From Paramesorhizobium deserti (GTDB taxonomy: Bacteria > Pseudomonadota > Alphaproteobacteria > Rhizobiales > Rhizobiaceae), in the NCBI RefSeq assembly GCF_001558695.1, contig NZ_LNTU01000023.1, positions 248,001-312,000 on the forward strand: 64,000 nt of DNA, in the 5' to 3' direction. The notes beneath the pieces were generated by a model. It saw nothing but the letters and a program-made list of their open reading frames with translations, made no database searches and was not told the origin of the DNA. Shown piece by piece: positions 1 to 8,004 of the stretch (its first letter is position 1; each line of letters starts with the position of its first letter). Both the position numbers and the translations under genes were made by a program.

Positions 1-926
1 CGGTGAAGCTCCTGCATGAGGCGGGTGTGCCCAGGGATGCGGTGCTCTACGTGCCGGGCGACGGCAAGGTCGGCGCAGCGCTGACGGCGCATCCCGCCAT
101 CGGCGGCGTCGCCTTCACCGGCTCGACCGAAACCGCCTGGGCGATCAACCGGACGCTCGCCGCGAAGAACGGTCCGATCGTGCCGCTGATCGCGGAGACC
201 GGCGGTCTCAATGCGATGATCGTCGACGCCACCGCGCTTGCCGAGCAGGTGACCGACGATGTTATTATGTCGGCCTTCCGCTCGGCCGGGCAGCGCTGCT
301 CGGCGCTGCGCATCCTCTATCTGCAGGAGGATATCGCAGATTCCATGCTGGAGATGATCGAGGGTGCTGCCAAGGAGCTGGTGCTGGACGATCCGGCGCT
401 GCCATCGACTGATGTCGGGCCTGTTATCGACGAGGCGCAGCGTGCCATGCTGGCCGAGCACATCGAGGAGATGCGGAAGACGCAGAAGGTCCGCTTCGCC
501 GGCACGGCGCCGGAGGAGGGCATTTTCTTCGCGCCGCATATCGTGGAGCTCGACCGGCCTGAGGCGCTGACGCGTGAGGTGTTCGGCCCCATCCTGCATG
601 TGGTGCGCTGGAGGGCGAGGGAATTGGACCGGGTGCTCGATTCGATCGCCGCCACCGGCTACGGGCTGACCTTCGGTCTGCATACGCGCATAGAAGCGAC
701 GGTCGCCAAGGTGGTGGACCGACTCGATGTCGGCAACATCTATGTCAACCGCAATACGATCGGCGCGGTGGTCGGCACGCAGCCTTTCGGCGGCTCCGGC
801 CTTTCCGGCACAGGACCCAAGGCGGGCGGCCCGACCTATTTGACGCGCTTTGCGCTGGAGCAGGTGGTCTCGGTCAATACGGCGGCCGCCGGCGGCAATG
901 CCAGCCTCATCGCCATGGGTGAATGA
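1..926 (+). CDS. putA: PutA, C-terminal part (proline dehydrogenase / glutamate-semialdehyde dehydrogenase), cut by window edge
   Basis: PutA is a bifunctional enzyme that oxidises proline to glutamate. The frame is open to the left edge, so the proline dehydrogenase half lies outside the window. The roughly 307 visible residues are an aldehyde dehydrogenase fold: LIAETGGLNAMIVDA holds the general-base Glu region, SAGQRCSALR the nucleophilic Cys, FGPILHVV a late conserved motif, and PFGGSGLSGTGPKAGG the glycine-rich tail typical of PutA rather than of a generic aldehyde dehydrogenase. It is followed by a U-rich hairpin at 991-1016, so it probably ends its own transcript. The family assignment is firm. 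Whether the full protein also carries an N-terminal DNA-binding domain cannot be seen here. Confidence 0.93.
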   Translation, partial: VKLLHEAGVPRDAVLYVPGDGKVGAALTAHPAIGGVAFTGSTETAWAINRTLAAKNGPIVPLIAETGGLNAMIVDATALAEQVTDDVIMSAFRSAGQRCSALRILYLQEDIADSMLEMIEGAAKELVLDDPALPSTDVGPVIDEAQRAMLAEHIEEMRKTQKVRFAGTAPEEGIFFAPHIVELDRPEALTREVFGPILHVVRWRARELDRVLDSIAATGYGLTFGLHTRIEATVAKVVDRLDVGNIYVNRNTIGAVVGTQPFGGSGLSGTGPKAGGPTYLTRFALEQVVSVNTAAAGGNASLIAMGE

Positions 927-990
927 TAAAGCACGTATAAGTTGTAAAAACCTGGCAGCAATTTCTAGGGAGATTAACCATCCTGTGGAA

Positions 991-1016
991 AAGCCTCCGG
1001 AAACAGGGCTTTTTTT
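991..1016 (+). terminator. Rho-independent terminator after putA
   Basis: AAGCCT and AGGGCTT form a short stem around CCGGAAAC and are followed by a run of seven T. It lies 65 bp after the putA stop codon, on the same strand. Confidence 0.6.
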
Positions 1017-1187
1017 GCTTGATTTGCGATGCAACCTGAGATAGATAAGTGCCGTACTTGATGAATTTTAACACCTAATGATTGCAAATACGGATGTCGT
1101 TATGGGGCATTTCGATATCCGACCGAAATCAGGCTTAGGGTCCCCCCGCTTATGCCCTACCTGATGTTGTCCGCAAAACGGACAATG

Positions 1188-1230
1188 AAAGTCCGGATCG
1201 CTCCACACGGTCCGGACTTTCCTTTTTTTC
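1188..1230 (+). terminator. Strong terminator with no gene in front of it
   Basis: AAAGTCCGGA and TCCGGACTTT form a perfect 10-bp stem with a 13-nt loop, followed by CC and seven T. Directly upstream, TGTCCG and CGGACA form another small hairpin (1169-1185). putA already has a terminator at 991-1016, so this second one may end a short RNA transcribed from the 1020-1190 stretch. I could not place a convincing promoter for such an RNA. Confidence 0.65.
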
Positions 1231-1306
1231 AGTGCAGCCTTCCAATGCTTTGATGTCGAGGCGGGGCAGCCCTATGGTAGCTGGACCGCTGCATATGATT
1301 TTGCAG

Positions 1307-1335
1307 TTGCAAGAAATGCAACTCGACGCTAACAA
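1307..1335 (+). promoter_or_regulatory. trp leader promoter (-35 TTGCAA, 17 bp, -10 TAACAA)
   Basis: TTGCAA at 1307-1312 and TAACAA at 1330-1335 are 17 bp apart. The -10 ends 8 nt before the trpL ATG, so transcription should begin at or next to the A of the start codon. That gives a leaderless mRNA, as established for trpL in Sinorhizobium meliloti. No Shine-Dalgarno sequence precedes the ATG, which agrees. Confidence 0.7.
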
Positions 1336-1343
1336 TCACCTCC

Positions 1344-1391
1344 ATGAACAACGCGCGCATTATCACGAATGGCTGGTGGTGGGTCCGCTAA
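1344..1391 (+). CDS. trpL: trp leader peptide TrpL (15 aa)
   Basis: A 15-codon ORF, MNNARIITNGWWWVR, with three consecutive Trp codons. It ends 123 bp before the trpE(G) start. Its translation senses charged tRNA-Trp: a ribosome stalled on the Trp codons favours the antiterminator, and smooth passage allows the terminator at 1433-1464 to form. The WWW cluster, position and flanking stem-loops match known rhizobial trp leaders, where the attenuated leader RNA and the peptide also have roles in trans. Any such trans role here is inference. Confidence 0.88.
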   Translation: MNNARIITNGWWWVR

Positions 1392-1464
1392 GGCGGCCAC
1401 GCAGTCGTTTTGCACGCGCGCAAAGGGATCAGGGCCGCAACGGAATTTCCGGGCGGCCTTTTTG
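1378..1464 (+). promoter_or_regulatory. trp attenuator: alternating pause, antiterminator and terminator stems
   Basis: Three alternative pairings can be read. The pause stem joins GTGG and CCGC of the Trp-codon region (1378-1388) to GCGGCCAC (1393-1400). The antiterminator pairs GCGGCC (1393-1398) with GGCCGC (1433-1438). The terminator pairs that same GGCCGC with a second, identical GCGGCC (1453-1458), with inner CGGAA/TTCCG pairing and five T after it. The two GCGGCC copies compete exactly for one partner, as attenuation requires. Confidence 0.82.
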
Positions 1465-1514
1465 TTTGACCGTCCGTTTAAGCCGCCAGGGCAAGCGCAA
1501 CGGAGTTGAGGACG

Positions 1515-3701
1515 ATGGCAATGACTGCCGAGAATGAAGTGCATGACTATGTGACATCAGGCGGGGTCGCCATCACAAGGACGCGGGTGCCGACGGCTTA
1601 CGCCGGGGCGATCGAGGCTCGCATCGACGCGCTGGACGGGCGGCGCGGCGCGGTCTTCTCCTCCAATTACGAATATCCTGGGCGCTATACGCGCTGGGAT
1701 ACGGCGATCATCGACCCGCCGGTAATCGTCACCTCCAGCGGCCGCCGCATGAAGATCGAGGCGCTCAACACGCGCGGCGTGGTGATGCTGCGTCCGATCC
1801 TCGAAGTTCTCAAGAACCTTGACGACGTGACGGTGGTGAGGTCGGAAGAAAAGCTGATCGAGCTCGCGATCGCCGAGCCGCAACGGCATTTCACGGAAGA
1901 GGAGCGGTCGCGTGCGCCTTCGGTCTTCACGGCGCTGCGCGCCATTGTCGGCCTGTTCTTTTCCGAGGAGGATGCCAATCTCGGGCTCTATGGCGCTTTC
2001 GGCTATGATCTGGCGTTCCAGTTCGACCCGATCGAATATAAATTGAAGCGTCCGGACAATCAGCGCGACCTGGTGCTTTACCTGCCTGATGAGATCCTGG
2101 TCTGCGACCACTATTCGGCCAAGGCCTGGTTCGACCGTTATGAGTTCTCCTATGGCGGGTCTACCACGGAAGGGCTGCCGCGCGACACGAAGGTCGAGCC
2201 GTTCGAACCGGCGGCCAGCATTCCGCCGCGCGGCGATCACAATCCGGGCGAGTTTGCGCAATTGGTCGAGAAGGCCAAGGAGAGCTTCAAGCGCGGCGAT
2301 CTTTTCGAGGTGGTGCCAGGCCAGACCTTTTACGAGCGTTGCGAGACCAAGCCTTCGGAGATCTCCCGCCGCTTGAAGGCGATCAACCCTTCCCCCTATT
2401 CCTTCTTCATCAATCTGGGCGAGGGGGAATATCTCATCGGCGCCTCGCCGGAGATGTTCGTGCGGGTCAATGGCCGGCGGATCGAGACATGCCCGATATC
2501 AGGCACGATCAAGCGCGGCGACGACGCGATTTCGGATTCGGAGCAGATCCTGAAACTGCTCAATTCGAAGAAGGACGAATCCGAGCTGACCATGTGTTCG
2601 GATGTCGACCGCAACGACAAGAGCCGGGTGTGCGAGCCGGGTTCGGTCCGCGTTATCGGGCGGCGGCAGATCGAGATGTATTCGCGCCTCATCCACACCG
2701 TCGATCATATCGAGGGCCGCTTACGCGAGGGCATGGACGCGTTCGACGGTTTCCTGAGCCACGCCTGGGCGGTGACGGTGACCGGCGCGCCGAAGCTCTG
2801 GGCGATGCGCTTCATCGAGGAAAACGAGAAGAGCCCGCGCGCCTGGTATGGCGGAGCGATCGGCATGGTGCATTTCAACGGCGACATGAACACCGGCCTG
2901 ACACTCAGGACCATCCGCATCAAGGACGGCATCGCGCAGGTGCGTGCAGGGGCGACGCTGCTCTATGATTCCGTGCCGGAAGAGGAAGAGGCGGAGACAG
3001 AGCTGAAGGCTTCCGCCATGCTCTCGGCCATCCGGGACGCGCACAAGGCCAACGCTTCCGGCGAGGTGCGCGCGACATCTCGCGTCGGTGAGGGGCTGTC
3101 GATCCTGCTCGTCGATCACGAGGATTCCTTCGTGCACACGCTGGCGAATTATTTCCGCCAGACCGGGGCGACCGTCTCGACGGTGCGCTCGCCGGTGGCG
3201 GAGGAACTGTTCGACCGCCTGAAACCGGATCTGGTGGTGCTTTCGCCGGGCCCTGGCCGGCCGGAGGATTTCGACTGCAAGGGAACCATCGCCAAGGCGC
3301 GCAAACGCGAGCTGCCGATCTTCGGCGTTTGCCTGGGGCTGCAGGCGCTCGCCGAGGCTTATGGCGGTACGCTCAGGCAATTGCATGTGCCGATGCACGG
3401 CAAGCCGTCGCGCATCCGCGTGCTGAAGCCGGGCCTTGTTTTCTCCGGCCTGCCGAAGGAGGTGACTGTCGGGCGCTATCACTCGATCTTCGCCGATCCG
3501 GTGCGCCTGCCTGACGATTTCACCATCACGGCGGAGACGGAGGATGGCGTCATCATGGCTTTCGAGCACAAAAAGGAGCCGATCGCAGCCGTGCAGTTCC
3601 ATCCAGAATCGATTATGACGCTCGGCCATGATGCCGGCATGCGCATGATCGAGAATGTGGTGGCGCATCTGCCGAGGCGGGCGAAGGAAAGGGCGGCGTA
3701 G
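1515..3701 (+). CDS. trpE: Fused anthranilate synthase TrpE(G)
   Basis: Makes anthranilate from chorismate and glutamine, the first step of tryptophan synthesis. Component I and the glutamine amidotransferase are fused in one 728-residue chain, as in rhizobia. Residues about 1-510 are the chorismate-binding part ([29 protein letters not shown]). From about 527 comes a class-I amidotransferase: [20 protein letters not shown], nucleophilic Cys near 605 in GVCLGLQ, and His-Pro-Glu near 694 in VQFHPES. ATG 1515 is preferred because GGAG lies 9 nt upstream; ATG 1521 is possible. It is controlled by the trpL attenuator. The stop codon is the first triplet of a heptad-repeat element. Confidence 0.96.
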   Translation: MAMTAENEVHDYVTSGGVAITRTRVPTAYAGAIEARIDALDGRRGAVFSSNYEYPGRYTRWDTAIIDPPVIVTSSGRRMKIEALNTRGVVMLRPILEVLKNLDDVTVVRSEEKLIELAIAEPQRHFTEEERSRAPSVFTALRAIVGLFFSEEDANLGLYGAFGYDLAFQFDPIEYKLKRPDNQRDLVLYLPDEILVCDHYSAKAWFDRYEFSYGGSTTEGLPRDTKVEPFEPAASIPPRGDHNPGEFAQLVEKAKESFKRGDLFEVVPGQTFYERCETKPSEISRRLKAINPSPYSFFINLGEGEYLIGASPEMFVRVNGRRIETCPISGTIKRGDDAISDSEQILKLLNSKKDESELTMCSDVDRNDKSRVCEPGSVRVIGRRQIEMYSRLIHTVDHIEGRLREGMDAFDGFLSHAWAVTVTGAPKLWAMRFIEENEKSPRAWYGGAIGMVHFNGDMNTGLTLRTIRIKDGIAQVRAGATLLYDSVPEEEEAETELKASAMLSAIRDAHKANASGEVRATSRVGEGLSILLVDHEDSFVHTLANYFRQTGATVSTVRSPVAEELFDRLKPDLVVLSPGPGRPEDFDCKGTIAKARKRELPIFGVCLGLQALAEAYGGTLRQLHVPMHGKPSRIRVLKPGLVFSGLPKEVTVGRYHSIFADPVRLPDDFTITAETEDGVIMAFEHKKEPIAAVQFHPESIMTLGHDAGMRMIENVVAHLPRRAKERAA

Positions 3702-3781
3702 TGAGATGGTGAGTAGGGAATAGTGAGGTAGTGAATGGTATTTTTCACTATCTCACTGCCCACTATCTCACTACTCACCAT
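3699..3781. repeat. Heptad inverted-repeat element, copy 1 (trpE to CDF gene)
   Basis: About 40 bp of GTGAGATGGTGAGTAGGG-like units on the left are answered by their complements on the right (CACTATCTCACTACTCACC), so the whole can fold into one long imperfect hairpin. It starts at the trpE stop codon and ends just before the start codon of the next gene. Confidence 0.8.
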
Positions 3782-3785
3782 CGGG

Positions 3786-4700
3786 ATGACCATGGACGCG
3801 AAGAAAAAGATCCAGCTTCTCTCCACCTGGTCGATCCCGGTCGCTTTCGGCGTTCTCGCGCTGAAATATCTGGCTTTTGCCGTCACCGGCTCCATTGCGC
3901 TCTATTCCGACGCGTTGGAATCGATCGTCAATGTCATTGCCGCGGTCGCTGCCTGGTGGGCGATCCGCGTCAGCCACAAGCCCGCCGACCAGAACCACCC
4001 GTTTGGTCATCACAAGGCGGAATATTTTTCCGCCGTGCTGGAAGGTGTGCTGATCGTCGTGGCGGCGCTTCTGATCTTCCGCGAGGCATGGGGCGCGATC
4101 CGTGCGCCGCGGACATTGGAGGAGCCGTGGATGGGCCTTGCCATCAACGGCGCCGCGGGCATCATCAACGCCCTTTGGGCGATGGTGCTGATCCGGACGG
4201 GAACCCGCGAGAAATCGCCCGCACTTCTCGCTGACGGCCGCCATATCATGACCGATGTGATTACCTCCATCGGCGTGCTCGCCGGCCTCGTCGCCGCCAT
4301 CTTAACCGGCTGGGATGTGCTGGACCCGCTGCTCGCCATCATCGTGGCGCTCAATATCCTCTGGCAGGGCTGGCACGTCGTCAATTCATCGGTACAGGGG
4401 CTGATGGATGTCGGCGTCGATCTCGACGAGACGATCCGCATCCGCGATATCATTTCAGCTAATGCGGGCGGGGCGATCGAGGTGCACGACCTGAAAACCC
4501 GTGTCGCCGGCCGCGCCACCTTCATCGAGTTCCACATGGTGGTGGCGGCGGAGATGAGCGTCGGCGACGCCCATGTCATCTGCGACCGCATCGAGGATGC
4601 GTTGAAGGCAGTGATCCCCAGCGCCCGCGTCATCATCCACGTCGAACCGGAAGACGAGGCGAAACTGCCGCGCGGCACGGCGGCGGTGCCTTTTGCGTGA
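3786..4700 (+). CDS. Cation diffusion facilitator (CDF) family efflux transporter
   Basis: A 304-residue inner-membrane protein of the CDF family, which exports divalent metal ions in exchange for protons. The N-terminal half has several hydrophobic helices with the CDF pattern SIALYSDALESIVN, whose Asp lies at the metal site, and NHPFGHHKAEYFSA, a His-rich loop typical of the family. A second helix pair has LLADGRHIMTDV. The C-terminal 80 residues form the cytoplasmic domain (EVHDLKTRVAGRATFIEFH). The open frame runs back into the repeat element, so ATG 3786 or ATG 3792 is the likely start. The metal (Zn, Fe, Mn or Cd) cannot be told from sequence. It overlaps the frame of the next gene slightly and probably shares its transcript. 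Confidence 0.9.
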   Translation: MTMDAKKKIQLLSTWSIPVAFGVLALKYLAFAVTGSIALYSDALESIVNVIAAVAAWWAIRVSHKPADQNHPFGHHKAEYFSAVLEGVLIVVAALLIFREAWGAIRAPRTLEEPWMGLAINGAAGIINALWAMVLIRTGTREKSPALLADGRHIMTDVITSIGVLAGLVAAILTGWDVLDPLLAIIVALNILWQGWHVVNSSVQGLMDVGVDLDETIRIRDIISANAGGAIEVHDLKTRVAGRATFIEFHMVVAAEMSVGDAHVICDRIEDALKAVIPSARVIIHVEPEDEAKLPRGTAAVPFA

Positions 4701-4704
4701 CCCC

Positions 4705-5166
4705 ATGACCGAAAGCGAGCTGCAGCTTTACCTTCACGAACATATTCCGCTTTCGATGGCGATGCAGGTGGCGGTCGTTGCGCTGCACGATGAGAGTGTT
4801 GTTCTCAAAGCACCGCTTTCGCCCAATATCAATCATCGCGAAACGGTTTTCGGCGGAAGCGCTTCGGCGCTTGCGATCCTGGCCGCATGGTCGCTCGTCC
4901 ACATCCGTCTCGTGCGGGAGGGGATTGTGAGCCGCATCGTCATCCAGAGCAACACGATGCGGTATGACGCCCCGATCAGCGGAACCTTCAGTGCCCGCTC
5001 GCAGCTTGCAGCCGGCGCGAACTGGGGCCGTTTCGTCGAAATGCTCAGGCGGAAGGGCAGGGCGCGGATAGAAATAGCCGCCGTGCTCGACTATGAGGGG
5101 AATGTCGCGGGCCGTTTTTCCGGTGAGTTTGTGGCTCTGGATGCCTTTTCGGGTCGAATGTCATAA
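4705..5166 (+). CDS. Hotdog-fold thioesterase-like protein (YiiD C-terminal family)
   Basis: A 153-residue single-domain protein that resembles the thioesterase domain at the C-terminus of YiiD. The signature region NHRETVFGGSASALAILAAW contains the FGGS turn of this family, and residues about 80-130 (IQSNTMRYDAPISG, then FSARSQL) form the second half of the hotdog sheet. The substrate is unknown. ATG 4705 lies 4 bp after the stop of the CDF gene, so the two are probably cotranscribed. A TTG at 4693 in the same frame is a less likely start. Confidence 0.75.
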   Translation: MTESELQLYLHEHIPLSMAMQVAVVALHDESVVLKAPLSPNINHRETVFGGSASALAILAAWSLVHIRLVREGIVSRIVIQSNTMRYDAPISGTFSARSQLAAGANWGRFVEMLRRKGRARIEIAAVLDYEGNVAGRFSGEFVALDAFSGRMS

Positions 5167-5169
5167 CTC

Positions 5170-5198
5170 TTGCGTCCCGCCAGTGTCTCGGCTATCAA
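5170..5198 (+). promoter_or_regulatory. leu leader promoter (-35 TTGCGT, 17 bp, -10 TATCAA)
   Basis: TTGCGT at 5170-5175 and TATCAA at 5193-5198 are 17 bp apart, and the -10 ends 8 nt before the ATG at 5207. The spacing is identical to that of the trpL promoter, and both ATGs sit in the same CCTCCATGAAC context. A leaderless transcript is predicted. Confidence 0.6.
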
Positions 5199-5206
5199 TT
5201 GCCTCC

Positions 5207-5323
5207 ATGAACACGCGCCCGGTCATATCCTCCTTCGTTCGCTCCGTATCCGCGGGCGCGAAGGCTTGCGCGCTTCCACTCTCGCTTCTTCTCGGCCTTA
5301 TCGGCGACCGTCGGGCTCATTGA
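5207..5323 (+). CDS. Putative leu operon leader peptide (38 aa, Leu-rich)
   Basis: A 39-codon ORF upstream of leuA whose residues 23-32 read LPLSLLLGLI, that is six Leu and one Ile in ten codons. The Leu codons at 5273-5299 end 5 nt before the first arm of a predicted antiterminator (5305-5314), and the stop codon lies between the two alternative structures. There is no Shine-Dalgarno sequence; the ATG sits 8 nt after a -10 box, as in trpL. The architecture is that of a ribosome-mediated attenuator sensing charged tRNA-Leu. Leu leaders of this kind are known in enterobacteria; I have not seen this particular one described. Support is structural, not homology-based. Confidence 0.62.
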   Translation: MNTRPVISSFVRSVSAGAKACALPLSLLLGLIGDRRAH

Positions 5324-5375
5324 GAGGAGCGTCCGGCGGTCGAATGGTCGCCAGGCCGATGCTCCTTTGTCTTTC
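5305..5375 (+). promoter_or_regulatory. Putative leu attenuator: antiterminator versus terminator
   Basis: Antiterminator: CGACCGTCGG (5305-5314) pairs with CCGGCGGTCG (5333-5342), ten pairs with one U-G. Terminator: AGGAGC (5325-5330) pairs with GCTCCT (5361-5366), with inner CC/GG and GGCG/CGCC pairs (5333-5338 with 5349-5355), followed by TTGTCTTTC. Both use 5333-5338, so they exclude each other. The U-tract is interrupted, which makes the terminator weaker than the trp one. Confidence 0.55.
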
Positions 5376-5459
5376 AACCCAATTGTACGAGATTAATGCC
5401 GTCGCCATCCGGTCATATGCTGCCGGTATGGTTTATGACCTGAAGAAACGAGACTAGCC

Positions 5460-7157
5460 ATGAACGAGACCAAAGCCCCTTTCGCCTTTGCCAAGGGCAT
5501 GCCTATCGCCGGCACCAAGTATCAGCCTTATCCGTTGGTCGATCTTCCCGACCGGACCTGGCCCAGCACGCGTATCGAGAAGGCGCCGATCTGGTGTTCG
5601 GTGGATTTGCGCGACGGCAATCAGGCGCTGATCGACCCGATGGGGCATGATCGCAAGGCGCGCATGTTCCAGCTTCTGCTGGAAATGGGCTTCAAGGAGA
5701 TCGAGATCGGCTTTCCCTCGGCCTCGCAGACCGATTTCGACTTCGCCCGCTGGTGCGTGGAGGAGGGGGGCGTGCCCCACGACGTCTCGCTGCAGGTGCT
5801 GGTGCAATGCCGGCCTGAGCTGATCACCCGCACCTTCGAGGCGCTGGAAGGCGCGCATCGCCCCATCATCCATTTCTACAATTCCACCAGCGAGTTGCAG
5901 CGCCGCGTGGTGTTCGCCAAGGATGTCGCCGGCATCAAGCAGATCGCCACCGACGCCGCCAAGATGATCACCGACATGGCGGCGAAGGCGGGTGGCGGTT
6001 TCCGCTTCGAATATTCGCCGGAGAGTTTCACGGGCACGGAACTGGACGTGGCGCTCGAGATCTGCAACGCCGTCACCGAGATCGTGAAGCCGACGGCCGA
6101 GAACAAGCTGATCATCAACCTGCCATCGACGGTCGAAATGGCGACGCCGAATATCTATGCCGACCAGATCGAATGGATGTGCCGCAATCTGGATAATCGC
6201 GAGAATCTGATCATCTCGCTGCATCCGCATAATGACCGTGGCACCGGCATCGCCGCGACGGAACTCGGCCTGATGGCTGGCGCCGACCGGGTGGAGGGCA
6301 CGCTTTTCGGCAATGGCGAGCGCACCGGCAATGTTGACGTGGTGACGCTGGCGCTCAATATGTTCACGCAAGGGGTCGATCCAGAACTCGATTGCTCCGA
6401 CATCAATCGGATGAAGGAGGTTTACGAATATTCGAACCAGCTGCGCATCCCCGAGCGGCATCCCTATGTGGGCGAACTCGTCTATACCGCTTTCTCCGGC
6501 TCGCACCAGGATGCGATCAACAAGGGCATGAAGGCGATCCGCCAGGCCAACAAGCCGCAATGGGAGGTGCCTTACCTGCCGATCGACCCGCAGGATGTGG
6601 GGCGTTCCTACGAGGCGATCATCCGCATCAACTCGCAGTCCGGCAAGGGCGGCCTCGCCTATATCCTGCAGGCCGATTACGGGCTCAACCTGCCGCGCAA
6701 TCTGCAGGTGGAATTCCGCGACGTGATCCAGCAAATCACGGATGAGGAAGGCAAGGAGCTGCCGTCGAAGCGCATTCATGACGAGTTCCAGAAAATCTAT
6801 GTGGAGCAGCCTGGTGCGCGGCTGAAATTCGTCGATCACCACACCTATCCCGACCCCGAGCGGAAGGGCCGGCGGATCATGTCGGCCGAGATCACCGACA
6901 ATGGCAAGACGAAGCGGATCGAAGGCAATGGAACCGGGCCGATCGACGGCTTCGTCGATGCGCTGTCGCATTATCTCGGCATCAAGCTCTCGGTGGTCGA
7001 TTATTCCGAGCACTCGTTGCGGCAGGGCTCCGACGCCTCCGCCGTCTGCTACATGGAGATCGCCCATCCCGGCGGGAAAATCTTCGGCGTCGGCATCAAC
7101 GACAATATCGTCACCGCCTCGCTCGAGGCGATCGTGGCGGCGGCGAACCGAGTGTAG
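5460..7157 (+). CDS. leuA: 2-isopropylmalate synthase
   Basis: Condenses acetyl-CoA with 2-oxoisovalerate, the first committed step of leucine synthesis. The 565-residue length and the early motifs WCSVDLRDGNQALIDPM and EIEIGFPSASQTDFDF mark the longer type-2 LeuA family. The metal-binding SLHPHNDRGTG lies near residue 254 and GLMAGADRVEGTLFGNGERTGN follows. The C-terminal ~120 residues (IEGNGTGPIDGFVDAL onwards) are the regulatory domain that binds leucine in this family. The upstream leader at 5207-5375 suggests attenuation as well as feedback control. The Shine-Dalgarno is weak. A repeat element starts right after the stop codon. Confidence 0.95.
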   Translation: MNETKAPFAFAKGMPIAGTKYQPYPLVDLPDRTWPSTRIEKAPIWCSVDLRDGNQALIDPMGHDRKARMFQLLLEMGFKEIEIGFPSASQTDFDFARWCVEEGGVPHDVSLQVLVQCRPELITRTFEALEGAHRPIIHFYNSTSELQRRVVFAKDVAGIKQIATDAAKMITDMAAKAGGGFRFEYSPESFTGTELDVALEICNAVTEIVKPTAENKLIINLPSTVEMATPNIYADQIEWMCRNLDNRENLIISLHPHNDRGTGIAATELGLMAGADRVEGTLFGNGERTGNVDVVTLALNMFTQGVDPELDCSDINRMKEVYEYSNQLRIPERHPYVGELVYTAFSGSHQDAINKGMKAIRQANKPQWEVPYLPIDPQDVGRSYEAIIRINSQSGKGGLAYILQADYGLNLPRNLQVEFRDVIQQITDEEGKELPSKRIHDEFQKIYVEQPGARLKFVDHHTYPDPERKGRRIMSAEITDNGKTKRIEGNGTGPIDGFVDALSHYLGIKLSVVDYSEHSLRQGSDASAVCYMEIAHPGGKIFGVGINDNIVTASLEAIVAAANRV

Positions 7158-7213
7158 GGCAGTAAGGGAGTAGGGGTATGTTCCTTACTCACTTGTTCCC
7201 TTACTCCCTTCTC
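7158..7213. repeat. Heptad-type inverted repeat, copy 2 (divergent, after leuA)
   Basis: AGTAAGGGAGTAGGGG on the left is answered by CCTTACTC and CCCTTACTCCCTT on the right, forming an imperfect hairpin directly after the leuA stop codon. The unit (AGTAAGGG) differs from the GTGAATA unit of the other copies, but placement and design are the same. Confidence 0.6.
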
Positions 7214-7255
7214 TAGGTTAATGTCCTGTTAACCAAGAGCAACTCGGGACATGCC

Positions 7256-7903
7256 ATGAACGAGACGAGCGAGAAGATCAGTTCAGCCGGAGCCACCACA
7301 CGCCGGCTTTCGGAAGCCGTGCGCACGGCGAAGATCGCCGCCGCCGATCGTGGCGATGTCGTGGTCGACATGAAGGAGGCCGACCGGGCTAGGCTGGAGC
7401 TCCTGGCGCAGGATCTCCAGCCGGTGTTCGACGAGGTTCCCTCCGACGATCCGCAATGGGATTTCGCCCTTTCGACCGGCCTGCAGCCGCGGCTTTGGAT
7501 CGATGCCACCGCGCATGTGATGATGGGGCGGGACCGCCGCACCTATCGCTTCGTCCGCGATACGCGTCTCGGACGCATCGTCGTGGCCGAATCGACCGAA
7601 ATCAAGCCCGTTTCCGATGCGGTGACCGCCTATATCGCGGAGCGCATGGTCGAGCGGGAGCGTCTCCTCGAAGGCGATCTCGTCGACCTGCGGATAGGGA
7701 CGACCGTTGCCGGTGCATCTGCGAAGGAGGATGAGGAGACGTCCGCACCGGTCTCCGTCCAGGCGGCGGCGCTGGCCGAGCCGCCCAGGCAGAGCCGGTG
7801 GGCCGGCTTCGTGTCGGGGTTGGTCTGGTTCCTGATCGGCGCTCTTGCCGCCTGTGGTGTCCTGCTCGTCGTGCTACAGGATCGCTTCAGCGTGGTAATC
7901 TGA
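7256..7903 (+). CDS. Conserved hypothetical protein with one C-terminal membrane segment
   Basis: A 215-residue protein that I do not assign to a named family. Residues 1-165 are soluble and charged, with the conserved-looking stretch GRDRRTYRFVRDTRLGRIVVAES. Residues about 180-207 (WAGFVSGLVWFLIGALAACG onward) are one hydrophobic helix followed by a very short tail, so it is probably a tail-anchored inner-membrane protein with its bulk in the cytoplasm. No catalytic motif is visible. The start ATG 7256 is supported only by position. It stands alone between leuA and an SDR gene. Confidence 0.7.
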   Translation: MNETSEKISSAGATTRRLSEAVRTAKIAAADRGDVVVDMKEADRARLELLAQDLQPVFDEVPSDDPQWDFALSTGLQPRLWIDATAHVMMGRDRRTYRFVRDTRLGRIVVAESTEIKPVSDAVTAYIAERMVERERLLEGDLVDLRIGTTVAGASAKEDEETSAPVSVQAAALAEPPRQSRWAGFVSGLVWFLIGALAACGVLLVVLQDRFSVVI

Positions 7904-8004
7904 GGCGGTTTCGCCGCTCATCGATATCAAAGCAAGAAACGGATAGCTGGGCTCATTGCCCGGCCGCTAGACCTCCTGTCCCAACATGACAGGAGATCAA
8001 ATTC

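Noticed and set aside
5454-7067. 537-codon minus-strand frame over leuA
   Set aside because: Complete leuA lies on the other strand; composition is that of a shadow frame.
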